In this document: in pieces, positions 33,243 through 43,707 of the stretch
Layout of the letters: each line of letters begins with the position of its first letter
Position numbering within the stretch: position 1 is the stretch's first letter
Origin: Ascaphus truei
Lineage: Eukaryota > Chordata > Amphibia > Anura > Ascaphidae
Reading direction: 5' to 3'
Assembly: GCA_036426205.1 (NCBI GenBank)
Contig: WSYH01000046.1
Location: 62,001-126,000, forward strand
DNA: 64,000 bases
Made by a program: the position numbers and the translations under genes
Notes under the pieces: model-generated
Database searches by the model: none
What the model saw: only the letters and a program-made list of their open reading frames with translations
What the model was told of the DNA's origin: nothing

Positions 33243-34490
33243 CATTAGCTAAGCACTACCCTGGGCTCACCATATAATGAAGAATGCCTTTGTGTTTAAC
33301 TCTACTCAGTCCACAAAATGCTTAAAAGTCTAATGCAAAGATGCAAAGTTGCAATATTTAAAATAGCAGTTCCTCCTAGGTTTTTTTTATTTTTTTATTG
33401 TAACAATAATTTTTTTACTGGTTTAACCAGGGGATTCCCCAGAGTCAAACGCCACTATTTTGAGATCTGGTTTCCCGAGATACTTATTTGAGCGATGTTT
33501 TAATCCAATTTTTTAAATGTTTAACTTGCATAAACATGGTGAACTGAGACTTAGGATGGATTTGAGTCCCCTTTTGTCCATTGTCATTGTGTGTTCCCTC
33601 CCCCTCCTTTTATCTTTATTGCCTCTCTAATACGGACCGGGTGAGGTTAGGGTAAAGAAACACATGGTAAATAATCTAGAAATAACAACAATACTCGATT
33701 GGGAAACACTTCCCCATGCAGATGACCCTTAAGGTAATTAAAGCAAAACCCCCAAGAAACATCCAAAATAAAAATGTGTACATAATTGGAACCAGGGATA
33801 CCTCTGGGAGTTCAATTGGGCTAATTTCAGCACCTCGGACCCCATGGATCCTGAGATAATGACCGTTTTCTATGCCAGTGAACTTTCTGAAGAATTCTAC
33901 ATGGCTGCCGGTTCGAAAAATAGGAAGATGCAACCAATGACATTGCAGCTTCCTATTTACATGCAGGTGCCGCAAGATTTGGTGGCCACATGAAGCTGAA
34001 AATAGCATGGTTCCCAGTCTAAAAAAAAAAAAATCTTTGTAGTGCTATAGTTAATTGCAATCACTTCTCTGTTTTAGGTTTCTTTAACAAATCTCATTAC
34101 TTTGGGAACACCTGGTGAGGACATCTATAGAGTGTTTCTGTGATTCCAAAACCTCAGACAAGACACTAAGGCTACGGTCTCAGTCACTGCGTGCATGCGC
34201 GCGTCGGAGCGCCTGGTGGCGTGTGTACCAGTTTAAGCAGCAATATGTGATCTAGGGGTTGCAATTGGATGTGCGTCTTGAGTAGAGCACTGGGAGGCGT
34301 GGTGGGGTTGCAGCGGGGGAGCGCCCAATGATGTCACGTGGCTGGTTCGCTCTCATTGGCTGAACCGCCGCAGTGACGTGGCCCACGCTCGGCCGCACAT
34401 CGTGCTTTGTGTGCATGCGCACACATGTTGACTGTGTCTGCTCCCATGGGCTGAATTCGCTCACAATTCCCTCAGGAACGAGTCCACCCA
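33240..34490. other. No gene recognised
   Basis: The 33676-34008 minus-strand frame is open but shows no domain. 34170-34470 is CpG-rich with GTGCATGCGC motifs at both ends (34190 and 34420), suggesting a degraded MITE-like element. Confidence 0.3.
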
Positions 34491-34499
34491 AGAGTCGCC

Positions 34500-35139
34500 T
34501 TTCTTTTTAAATTATGGCTCCCACCCAGCCCGTCTCCCTATCTCATCTAATCTCTCTGGAGTTCCGGCAGCAGACTCCAGGGTAAACTTTCTTCAAAACG
34601 CATGGAGGAGAATTAAAAAAACCTTCAGGAGGCAGTCCTCAGACAGAAGGAACAGGCGGAAGGAAAAAGCACCCAAATATAGGTCAGGTGACAAGGTATG
34701 GCTATCTTCAAGGAATATAAGGTTGAAGACGCCTACAATGAAACTGGCTCCACGGTTCCTGGGTCCGTTCAGAATTCAGGAACAGGTCAATCCTGTGGCT
34801 TATCGCCTTCAACTGCCTCCATCGATGAAGATACCATCAGTCTTCCATGTCTCGTTATTAAAGCCAGTTATTCAGAGCTCTCGATTCCCCGATGCCTCGC
34901 CTAGGCCACCTCCGGTCATGGTTCAGGGACAGGAAGAGTTCGAGATTCAGTCGATTATTGATTCTAGACACTCCAGAGTCCAATTTTTAGTTCATTGGAA
35001 AGGTTTCCGACCTGAAGAACGCTCATGGATACCACTTCGCCAGATCCATGCTCCGAGCTTACTAAGGCGGAACCATGCCAGGTTTCCGAATAAGCTGTAT
35101 AGTAATGGTCCTGAGGCCGATCCTCAAGGGGGGGGGTAC
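34500..35139 (+). pseudogene. Second chromovirus: integrase C-terminus and chromodomain
   Basis: The 5'-truncated end of a Ty3/gypsy pol gene on the plus strand. The frame around 34560-34720 reads into GDKVWLSSRNIRLKTPTMKL, then a frame continuing from 34723 with LAPRFLGPFRIQEQVNPVAY, MKIPSVFHVSLLKPVI and a chromodomain (EEFEIQSIIDSRHSRVQFLV followed by HWKGFRPEERSW). A polypurine tract (CAAGGGGGGGGG, about 35125-35136) and an LTR follow directly. Upstream RT and gag are absent. Confidence 0.85.
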
Positions 35140-35898
35140 TGTAAGGAATCAGGGAACACATCCTTTGCAGCGTGTTCCCTCCTTACCTGCTGCTGCCGCC
35201 GCGGCCACTGTTGCTGCCCATGCACGCTCCCCTGCTCTCATTACAGAGCGCGCGAACCCGCAGCTCTTCTAGCTGCCGCACGGAACCTGGTCCCACCTCC
35301 CGCGTATCTCTCCTGCGCGATGCGCACACGTGATGACGTGCGACAATCCCCAGCTGCATGGCAAGTCTCTTCTCCCTGTCTTGTTGCCTGCAGCCTATCC
35401 CAGCTCCGTTGGGGACGCGCCTCTGCTCCGCCTCCTGTTCCCATTGGTCTGTCCTGCCTTTAAATACTTCCTGATTCCTCCCATGCTTTGCTCAACATAA
35501 TCCTATGTAGCCTCGTGAAGCTCACTTCTGTTGTGCAGTGCTCGGTCTCCTTTGCAGTTAACCTCTTGTGTACCGACTCGGCTTGTTTGTGGACCCTTCT
35601 GGATTTTGGCATACCCTCGACTACGGCGATCTCTCCTACCCTTGAATACGGCATACGGACTCGGATTATGCTGCTCTCTCCAATCCCAGACCACGGCGTA
35701 CGGACCCCTACTATCCCGTCTTCTCCAATCCAAGAACTCGGCAAGTATACCGCATCTCCTACACTCTCCAACCCAGACACGGCAACGCTAAACTATCCGC
35801 CTTCCAGGCATGCCTCCGCTGGTGCGGGTGTGTGGTGTTATACCTTCCCACCTCAGTGCCGTGGTCTTGTCTTGTTTGTGGGCATTGTGAGCGTTACA
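35140..35898 (+). repeat. LTR of the second chromovirus
   Basis: It begins TGTAAGGAATCAGGG, four bases after the polypurine tract, and the best end is GAGCGTTACA at 35898, giving about 759 bp. The start matches a minus-strand LTR at 39831 for about 60 bp, with GGCGTGTTCCCTCCTTACC shared with one change. The end resembles the 5' LTR end of the first gypsy element. The target duplication was not determined because the 5' flank of this element is missing. Confidence 0.75.
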
Positions 35899-35899
35899 C

Positions 35900-36410
35900 C
35901 AGCCCCTACATGCAGTGAACGTTTCATCAGTAACCCTTCTCCATGATGGTGCTTAGTGTCCTCATAAAGACTCAAAGCGTTCACCTGAATTAAGGCTAAA
36001 CTAATAGGCACATGACTAAGGTAGATATCCTGAGATAGGGTATTTATAGTATGTTCTTTCACCATATCACTCGAAAATTTGAATTGTTCATATGTTTTAA
36101 ATACCGTAGAAATTGGGTAGCAAATTATATTGAAAACTCCAATCCAAATAGGGAACAGTACAATTGTCCATTTTCCTATAAAAGATAAGTATGCCTTTTG
36201 TCTTAAAAATAAATAAAAATATAAAATAAAATATATATTTATAATATATTTTTTATCGCACACACCATTTAAAAAAAAAATATATATTTTTTTTATGGAT
36301 TCATCTCTCCCCCTGCCAACCTATCCTTATCATAGATAGAAGAACTCAAGTTATCATAAATATTAAGAGCTTACAATACAGTAAATGTAGAATGAAAAGG
36401 GTGTGATATT
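35900..36410. other. AT-rich non-coding DNA
   Basis: No recognised coding region; poly-A/T runs near 36210-36295. It lies immediately downstream (minus strand) of the last visible host exon, so is probably intron. Confidence 0.4.
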
Positions 36411-36415
36411 CTCAC

Positions 36416-36499
36416 CATGCCCCGATCTGAAAATGTCTGTTGGGCTGCAGAACTGTTGCCTAGCTTCAATCATTTGAGGATAATTGGGAGGAGTTTTCC
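36416..36499 (-). CDS. Host gene exon C (84 bp), unidentified protein
   Basis: Minus strand: a T-rich tract ending TTTTTCAG at 36500-36502, then codons for KTPPNYPQMIEARQQFC and SPTDIFRSGH, and a donor GTGAGA at 36415. The splice phases (in 1, out 1) fit exon B exactly: the single base left by B plus GG makes a glycine codon. The three exons A, B and C together stay open for about 125 codons. I do not recognise the protein. Ser/Pro-rich content suggests a disordered cytoplasmic region. Confidence 0.75.
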
Positions 36500-36595
36500 C
36501 TGAAAAATACAAAAAAAAAAAAAAAAAAAAGTATTGCACAGTTTTGTGATTGAATCGATTTGGAAACAACAGTTTAATGATACCTTTATTCTTAC

Positions 36596-36719
36596 CATAG
36601 GGCGTTTCTGGTGAAATAGGAAAAGCTGGTGTAGGTGGAACAGCTTCATTACCATTCTTAGTAGGAGAAAATATATTATCTACTTCATCAAAGTCTCCGT
36701 GGTAACTAGGAATGCTCAC
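36596..36719 (-). CDS. Host gene exon B (124 bp), unidentified protein
   Basis: Acceptor GTTTGTTTCAG before 36719, donor GTAAGA after 36596. It reads VSIPSYHGDFDEVDNIF, then SPTKNGNEAVPPTPAF and PISPETPY, entering in phase 0 and leaving one base for the next codon. The acidic DFDEVD and Ser-Pro/Thr-Pro sites suggest a phospho-regulated linker, which is inference only. It lies between exons A and C with introns of 223 bp and 96 bp. Confidence 0.8.
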
Positions 36720-36942
36720 CTGAAACAAACACGAAGCACAGCAAAAATGTTAATGCAAATGGGAAAAATTATTTAATGTACAGTACAACTGGAGGCTAAC
36801 CTTTGTATTGCCGCATTAAAAGCCTGAAAACCTTTTAACACATTTTTTTTAAATGGTGGTCACAAGTTTACAGATTAGCACGGCACTAAACATATAGGCC
36901 TGTGTGTTACAGACTATGCCTAGTGTATTTTTACAAAAATAC

Positions 36943-37109
36943 CTCTTTTGGCTGTCCAATCATTGGAAATGACCTAGGAGTTGAATCCTGCTCCGGTGAC
37001 TTCTTCCAGCCGTACGTGCTGTATTGCTGTTGAGCTGGAGAGTCATTGTCATACTGACCAAAACTGAGCTTTCTCATTCTTGCCAAAGAAACATCGTCTG
37101 TTTGTGAAC
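36943..37109 (-). CDS. Host gene exon A (167 bp), unidentified protein
   Basis: Acceptor TTTTTGCCGACAG before 37109, donor GTATTT after 36943. It enters with two bases of a split codon (xGT) and reads SQTDDVSLARMRKLSFGQYD, then NDSPAQQQYSTYGWKK and SPEQDSTPRSFPMIGQPKE, leaving in phase 0. RMRKLSF is a good basic-directed kinase site by pattern. No domain is recognised. Coding-like composition, matched phases and consensus splice sites make this a real host exon rather than a transposon ORF. Upstream exons are not identified within the window. Confidence 0.8.
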
Positions 37110-37432
37110 CTGTCGGCAAAAAGCAAAAAGATTAGCTGCCCGATATTTATATATAATTGTAGTAAAGATCACATACTACTAAATATCAGTTGTTTTATAT
37201 TATAGGCAAAATTTGTAAAATTCCAGGCATTATTGAAATCCCTGCTCTCTGATTGGTTAAAATTCCAGGAATAATTCATTCAGTAATGCCTCGAATTTTT
37301 GGCAACTTGCCAATTCACCTTTCAGAGATATAGGGGAAGCGCACTGAGAATTTGAAAATAAAAAAAACTGCCAAATTTAAAACTGCTAACAGTAAATACC
37401 TCTCCCGTCCAAGCTCCAGCAGCACCATGCTC

Positions 37433-37610
37433 CTCTCCTCACACACAGCACTGCAGCATAAGCAGGCTCTCTCTCACAGCGTCACCTCCGCTACTCTCCT
37501 CACACACAGCACAGGGACATATGCAGGCTCTCTCTCACAACTGCACCTCCGCTACTCTCGTCACACACAGCACAGCAGCATATGCAGTCTCACTCACACA
37601 GCTGCTACTG
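37433..37610 (+). repeat. Tandem repeat, ~64-bp unit, three copies
   Basis: Units run TCACACACAGCAC, an AGCATA(A/T)GCAGGCTCTCTCTC middle, then GCACCTCCGCTACTCTC. Copies differ at several positions. The open frame 37352-37687 is produced by this array. Confidence 0.85.
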
Positions 37611-37739
37611 CTGTCAGAAGCTGGTGGGTCCTAACTAGTAACTTTGTTACTTGCCACAAAGTAATATTTCTTCCACCGCTTGCATAGCTTCTGCTAATGT
37701 AATTTTTTATCTGTTTTTTATTTAGTTTGTAGTTAAAAT

Positions 37740-37985
37740 CACTGTCCCCCAACTTCTCTTCCCCATTTCCCCTTCACCCACCTCTCCCCCTCCCTGTCCA
37801 TTCCCCCTATACACCCACTTCTCTCCCCTCCTCTACCTCTCTTCTCCCCTTCTCTCTCTCCCCACTCACCTCACTCTCCCCCCCACCCCTCATCTCGCTC
37901 TCCCCCCCCACCCCTCACCTCGCTCTCCCCCCCCCCCCCCCCCTCACCTCGTTCTCTACCCCAACCCCCACCCCCCCCCCATTCT
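37740..37985 (+). repeat. C-rich low-complexity tract
   Basis: CCCCTTCACC-type units followed by CACCTCGCTCTCCCCCCCCA repeats and C-runs of 10-18 bases. Unstable simple sequence, non-coding. Confidence 0.9.
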
Positions 37986-38117
37986 TCCAAATGCTTTTTT
38001 GTATAGGCATTGTTTTTTACTTTACATTCATTAAAATGTATAGATCAGTTCTTCACAATGAAGACTATCCCAGACCATATTTTATGGTCAAACATTAAGA
38101 TAGTACCAAACTATCTT

Positions 38118-39060
38118 GCTGTTACGGTTTTGCTCCCACGCACAAGCCGAGAGAAGGAAAGGGACCTGATAGCGAGGTGGGGAAGCCACAGGAGACACGA
38201 AAAAGGAGTAAGTGCCACGCAGCTGGGGGGCAGTGCAAATAGTCGCGCGCCACAAGCAGGAGAATGCGCGACGCATCCAGAGGAGCAGAGCCAAGCTCTG
38301 TGGCATGACTAGCCCAGCTGAATGTGCGTGCATGCTCTGACAGCAGAGCGGGGATGCGAGCACTCTCAGGCACTAACGCGGGTGTGTGTGTTTGCCACTA
38401 GTGAGGAGCAAGGGAGGATAGAGTCCAGAGCACAAGGTCACAAGAGAATTACTTCCTGGAGGACGCCCAGCCTCCTTGAAGACATAATGCCAGAAACAGA
38501 AGGGTGCAGCAACACTAAATACAAAGTAAGGGTTCTTAGTTTAATCCTTCGGCCAAAGAATTGAAATCCTGCTACCACGTCAAGGTAAACCCTAATCAGC
38601 AGGTCCTACACTACCCGCACGGTAAACTAACCTCAGTAGTAGAATGAGTGACTGTCCCAGTCTTCCGGAATCCAAAGGAGAAGAGTAAGTGTCCCAGAGG
38701 AAGTCCAGATAGGAACAGCATGTGATGGCAGGCACGCGAAGCATAGAATACTGGGGTAGTACTTCTCAGTACCCAGGGCAGGTAGCAACTGACTGTATTT
38801 AAAAGGCAGCGGCAGCTGTTAGCAATGAGAAATTCAGAGAGAGGCTTACTTCTGTCAGGAGTCACAAAAATCTGTATGGTGCTCCAACATGAGCCACTGG
38901 CTATATAGCCCAAGGATATGAACACATAATGTAGTAACCCTGGAGGTCCCAGACAGTCCAGACCAAACCACTCCAACCCTGCAATAAAACCACTTCCACT
39001 AGATACCGAATAGCTGGAAAAAATCCCACTGGAATGATGTGGGACCTTCACTGGCTAGTG
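38118..39060 (-). repeat. Possible LTR-type remnant
   Basis: CpG-bearing sequence with GCGTGCATGCTCTGA and GAGAATGCGCGACGC motifs that also occur (GCGTGCATGCTCTGT, GAGAATGCGCAACGC) in the LTR at 39434-39831, in the same order. It is therefore probably a related LTR or duplicated LTR piece. Ends are not defined and no protein is encoded. Confidence 0.4.
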
Positions 39061-39189
39061 ACCAGACAAAAACATCGGTTGGGTAAGTATAGGTACATAC
39101 AGGTAAACAGGTTGGAGTAACTCACATTTGTGGGGTCTTCAATGGAATTTCCTCCGTGGGTGCGTGCTGCCGTTACTCCACAATGACCG

Positions 39190-39432
39190 GACAATAAACT
39201 ACTAAGGAGAGTGGGACCCAGATAAAAATTGTTTGTTTAATGGATCAGTGCAAAATTACAAAAAACGGAGCCCTCAGGCCCCCACCAACGCGTTTCGTTC
39301 ACCTTGAGAAAGAGCCACGAGCTCGAAACATGTTGGTGGGGGCCGGAGGGCTCCGTTTTTTGTAATTTTGCACTGATCCATTAAACAAACAATTTTTATC
39401 TGAGTCCCACTCTCCTTAGTAGTTTATTTGTC
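39190..39432. repeat. Inverted repeat, ~107-bp arms, hammerhead-like core at centre
   Basis: The left arm (39190-39297: GACAATAAACTACTAAGGAG ... CCACCAACGCGTTTCG) is mirrored by the right arm (39324-39432: CGAAACATGTTGGTGG ... CTCCTTAGTAGTTTATTTGTC) with only a few differences. The ~26-base centre holds a hammerhead-like motif. Two PLE-type termini facing each other would give this structure. The arms are too similar to be very old. Confidence 0.85.
39303..39329 (+). ncRNA. Hammerhead-ribozyme-like motif in palindrome
   Basis: CTTGAGAAA, a GAGC / GCTC stem around CACGA, then GAAAC. Stem and GAAA box are intact; the first box is not canonical CTGATGA. Because it sits inside an inverted repeat, the surrounding arms could form a much longer stem. 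Confidence 0.5.
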
Positions 39433-39433
39433 A

Positions 39434-39831
39434 CCAGCTGTGCTCCATCTCTCCTTCCTTTGGATGTACTTCTGTCAGGAGGAAGAGGGCAGGATTTGCC
39501 AGAAAGCAAGATGGCGTTGCTTGCTTCAGAATACTTGAAGACACTTCCTCTAGAGAAGACAAGGGAGGGGCGGAGCGGAGGCGCGGCCTCTGCGGAAGCA
39601 AGGAAAGGTTCAGAACACAGAGAGACATCAGAGAATCTTGACTCGCAGCTAGAGGGCGGAGTACGCCGTCACGTGTGTGCGCCGCGCGTGAGAGAATGCG
39701 CAACGCAACTGGGGGTGGGTACGAGTAGAGGAACCGTGGGTGCGTGCATGCTCTGTAAGGAGAGCGGGAACTGAAATGCAGCAGGTAAGGAGGGAACACG
39801 CCGCAGGGGGCGAGTTCCCCGATTCCTTACA
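39434..39831 (-). repeat. LTR fragment of the second chromovirus family
   Basis: On the minus strand it starts TGTAAGGAATCGGGG at 39831, matching the plus-strand LTR start at 35140 for about 60 bp before diverging. It ends against the palindrome at 39432, so only about 400 bp remain. The 5' half of the LTR is present and no internal coding region adjoins it. Confidence 0.65.
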
Positions 39832-39959
39832 CTTGCGTATAAAGCCTAAGAATGTTCAAACTGCAGAAAACAACAGAAGATAAATTACTACCAGACATAA
39901 ATACAAGAACAGACATCTCAATAATTGATGTACAGTACCGGGTTCTAAAAAACACTGGG

Positions 39960-40670
39960 TACCTGGAGAAAAAATTACCCGGCCGGGTAGGTTTGGAGGA
40001 CAGCAGCCGGCGACAGTGGGAGAGGAGGAGGATGGCATCCTGCAGAGAACGACGACAGCGGGTGAAACAGGGAGACAAGGATGGCAGCCTGCAGCGAAGC
40101 TCAACAGCCAGCAGCGGAGGGTGTGGAGGACGACATCCTGCAGCGAAGCTCTGCAGCCGGCGATGGAGGAAGAAGAGGACCATGTGAGCAGAGTAGCTGC
40201 GGCACAGGAGAAGGGCCAGGAAGGAGGACCGGGGAGGAGCACACTGTAGCAGCGACAGACACTGGAAATCAGAGAAGACTTCAGGGTCAGACTCCTTCCC
40301 GGCCATCCTCCTGTGCTGCTCCTGCTCCGCTCACATGGTCCTCTTCTCCCGCCACCATTGGCTGCTGTCATCCTCTCCTTCCGCCAAAGGCTACTGACCT
40401 TCGCCGCAGGCTGTAATTTTTCTGTCGCTCCACCAATGGCTGCTGTCCTTTGCTACAGGCTGCCATTCTCCCTTTCCTCCGCCACAGGCTGCTATCTTCT
40501 CTTCTACTGCCCTGCTCCTGCCATTCTTTATCCTGTTCTCACGCCGCCGCCCCGGAGAAAGTGGGGTGATTGAGGAGGACCACCAAGCCAGCAGAGAAGG
40601 ATGGAAAACCTGGCACCGGATTCCCTGGGCCAGGTCCGGGTAATTTCTTGGTATCTTAAATATGGCCGGG
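39960..40670. repeat. GC-rich repeat with inverted internal units
   Basis: The left half repeats purine-rich units such as (G/A)GCCTGCAGCGAAGCTC and ACATCCTGCAGCGAAGCTC. The right half (40310-40540) repeats units of complementary type, CTGCTGTCCT...GCCACAGGCTGC. The flanks carry AATTACCCGGCCGGGTAGG at 39975 and CCGGGTAATTTCTTGG twice near 40640-40680. The open frames on both strands here derive from this structure. Confidence 0.55.
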
Positions 40671-40961
40671 TAATTTCTTGGCACCCTGTACATCCCTAAT
40701 CTCAACATCTATAATTGACACAAATATTGATGCAATTAATTATCTTTCAATAGTTATTCTATATTGGAGTAGTAAATGATGCTAGATACATAATTTGCAT
40801 TACCAGAGAAGTAATTTACAAGGCATTACGCATACCGTCTCCATTTTTCACAAATTATGTATGACCTATTTTCAGTGACATCTCATTTAATGAAGATAAA
40901 GCAGCAATACTATATTCCCCCTTTTTTCCCTTCTTTTAATATGTAAAGCATGTGACTCCAT

Positions 40962-40988
40962 GTGATCTTTCCCCATCCCCCTTATACT
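40962..40988 (+). repeat. 27-bp direct repeat, left copy
   Basis: GTGATCTTTCCCCATCCCCC plus TTATACT, identical to 43413-43439. The two copies flank a 2,424-bp block. Confidence 0.9.
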
Positions 40989-41002
40989 ATGTGAGAGCAA
41001 GG

Positions 41003-42470
41003 CAACTCCACGCCCCGTCGGCCCACGCACGCATGCGTGCGCTATATTGCCAGCCATAGGAGAAACCTCACTCCACGGCAATACCAATCAGAGCTCTCAG
41101 AGGGCAGACACCTCCGTGAACCATGACGAGCCAAACCATAGCAGCGCAAGGCAACTCCCCGCCCCGTCGGCCCGCGCATGCGCGAATGAACGAGGCTAGG
41201 ACTGAAACTCAGTTCCCCTCCGTCCCCATAATATTAAATATATAATACCACGAGCTCACATACCAATAGCATGCGTGTGCATCCAAATAGTGCATAAAGC
41301 AGTAGCTGAAACCACGCACGAAATGCCAAGCGTGTGTAGCCCAAAAAAGGGATATATATATATATATATAAAGAGACTGAGAAAGAACTGATATGGGCAG
41401 TCAGTAACATTACAACAACATATATGTGACAATAAAGAAAGTTACCCAATAATGAAAAATATGATTAAAAGGTATGTTCATATACCAATGTAAAAACAAA
41501 TGTACAACCCTCTGGAGGATATAGAGGTCATAATCATAGCTACTAAATAATCTTTGACAGATGTGCAGATTATGTCCAGCAAAAATATAATAATAATGAT
41601 AGCTACAAAATATACTATTAAATATTCCATAGATAAATGCAGTATAGCAATAAGCGTCGGACTCCTGTAGTCAACCGTTTAACAGAATGAATCCTATATC
41701 CCATCATATCCTGACAGTTTTACTCATATAATCACAGATATGACATCATAATGAATAAATATATGAGTGAAGATAAATTAATAATTAAGGCCTCAGTGTG
41801 TCAGATTGAGACACACAAAGGGTTCAATACAGGACTTGATGCTTGGATATATATAGTTCAAATATATTTAACAGTAATACATTCCATACACCATAAATGA
41901 TACAATAAGAGCATTTGTTGACATTCCCATCTTTAACTGTTACAGAAAATAAACAATAAACTCAGATATCATATAAAGTGTATTATTTACACATATATCA
42001 TGTTTGTATAGTTCAAGTATAGTTAAAGGATCAAACTCATTTGAGAAATCCATTTTATAAGTGATTCTTATCATTTAACTTATATAATCTCAAATAATGA
42101 CAATAATGCATGTCTCATATTGAATTAATAATGAGATTAATAAGTCCCTACAGGTGTCAAAGTCAAAAGGTTTCACAGGGCAATTTACAGTCCACTGAGA
42201 GAGGAGATTCATGTCAAAAAATGATTGATATTCCACTCTATATTGATCCCATCTGGAAATCACTTATAAAATGGATTTCTCAAATGAGTATTCTGGCGGT
42301 ATAGCGCACGCATGCGTGCGTGGGCCGACGGGGCGTGGAGTTGCCTTGCTCTATTGTGGTTGGCTCGTCATAGTTCGCGGAGGTGTATGCGCTCTGGGAG
42401 CCCTGATTGGTGTTGCCATGGAGTGAGGGTTTCTTCTATGCCTGTCGGTTCGGCGCATACACAATATGAG
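41003..42470. repeat. Large inverted-repeat structure, PLE-terminus-like
   Basis: The outer arms carry GGCAACTCCACGCCCCGTCGG (41008) on one side and CCGACGGGGCGTGGAGTTGCC (42324) on the other. A second direct version of the left arm lies at 41150-41190. An inner inverted pair is at 42029-42062 and 42254-42288 (CTCATTTGAGAAATCCATTT / AAATGGATTTCTCAAATGAG). The 1 kb between is AT-rich with no coding frame. A hammerhead-like motif follows at 42572. Confidence 0.65.
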
Positions 42471-42571
42471 CGTTTTTCATTGGTTATTATAGACGGATGA
42501 CGTCTTTCGTTTTTGGCGCCAAAACGGCAGTCAGCTGTATTTAAATGTTTGGTATATCGTGTAAGACACTT

Positions 42572-42603
42572 CTTGATAAAGTGCATAACCTGCAAGAAAC
42601 GCG
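42572..42603 (+). ncRNA. Hammerhead-ribozyme-like motif
   Basis: CTTGATAAAG, a TGCA / TGCA stem around TAACC, then AGAAACGCG. The stem is short and one extra A precedes GAAAC. It lies just beyond the inverted-repeat structure. Confidence 0.4.
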
Positions 42604-43056
42604 TAAAAGGTTTGCAGCCCTCTATTTTATGGCTTCTCATTAAAGGATTTTATTTTGCCAGACCTGCTATCCTCATTTATTGCTGTGCGCTGCACACACT
42701 TCGCATTTTGGATTTCTCTACCTGGATACAGCGGCACGCTCTGGAAGGGAGCCACTGGGGGATATAAGTATCGTGAGTACGTTTACCTTGGGCCAACCCA
42801 ATGAGGTCAGGGGAGGATGTCTCTGGCAACCTACCCCCACCTTCAGGGTATCTTTAGAGCCCCCTTATAGGTTTAGTACTGTGATTATCTGATTAGTCAT
42901 TACCCAGTATGTGCTCTCTTTTATTTAATGTATACGGACCTCAGCACTTTTGAGCACCATTTTTCACCAAATCTATTCCTACAGAAGCATCTGATTGGGA
43001 GTGATTTTTATTTTTATTTAAACTTTTTTTTTTTTTTTTAAGCTTCTGGACACTAG

Positions 43057-43402
43057 AGTTAAAGCTGCAGTTCATGCAATATCCTGCATGTGTTTTTTTT
43101 TTTAAATAAATCAGTTCTGTAGTAAGAAAAAAATACTTTTAGCATTTTCTGTTTTAAAAAAAACAACTTTGAAAGACCAATTTTCTTGTATTCTATTTTA
43201 ACAAGCATGCTTGTTCCTATAGCAACGATTTACATTCCCCATATTTAAAGATGTCGCCAAACTTTGCCAATCAATAGACGGCGAATGAATTGACCGGCAG
43301 CTATGCAGTCTTTTAGGTAAGTAGAGATTGCACAAAAAAAAAAAAACTAAAAAAAAAAAAAAACTAAAAAAAAAAAAAAACGGGAGCCTGAACTGCAGCT
43401 AA
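43057..43402. mobile_element. MITE with GCTGCAGTTCA inverted ends
   Basis: It starts GAGTTAAAGCTGCAGTTCA and ends TGAACTGCAGCTAAGG, inverted over about 14 bp. The internal ATGCAATATCCTGCATGTG matches a motif at about 19905-19925. A/T-rich with A-runs at 43336-43380. No transposase. The flanking TTAA is only visible on the left. Confidence 0.6.
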
Positions 43403-43412
43403 GGCAAATAAA

Positions 43413-43439
43413 GTGATCTTTCCCCATCCCCCTTATACT
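43413..43439 (+). repeat. 27-bp direct repeat, right copy
   Basis: Identical to 40962-40988; see there. Confidence 0.9.
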
Positions 43440-43707
43440 TTGAACCTGTGCTCCAATGCCTTAAGGATACTCTTGAGACACTTTTTCCATTAAGCAAAAT
43501 GAACAGTGCTTTTCAATTAAGACGTCAATGGCTTTAGCAGATAAAACACAATCTCAAAAACATTCCCATCCAGTTCATTATGTGAATTGAGTTTGCATCT
43601 GTATACAGGACCAAAATAGATATGCAGATGAATCTGCTGACTAAAGGAATCAATTGTGAGAAAGGGGTAATTCCATAAATGCTTCTTCAGATACAATTTA
43701 TAAAAAA

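Noticed and set aside
33676..34008. 110-codon minus-strand frame with a hydrophobic C-terminal part
   Set aside because: No domain, no splice context, and neighbouring sequence looks repeat-derived; kept only as unassigned DNA.
39827..40573. Several 77-171 codon ORFs on both strands
   Set aside because: They translate GC-rich repeated units with inverted internal structure.
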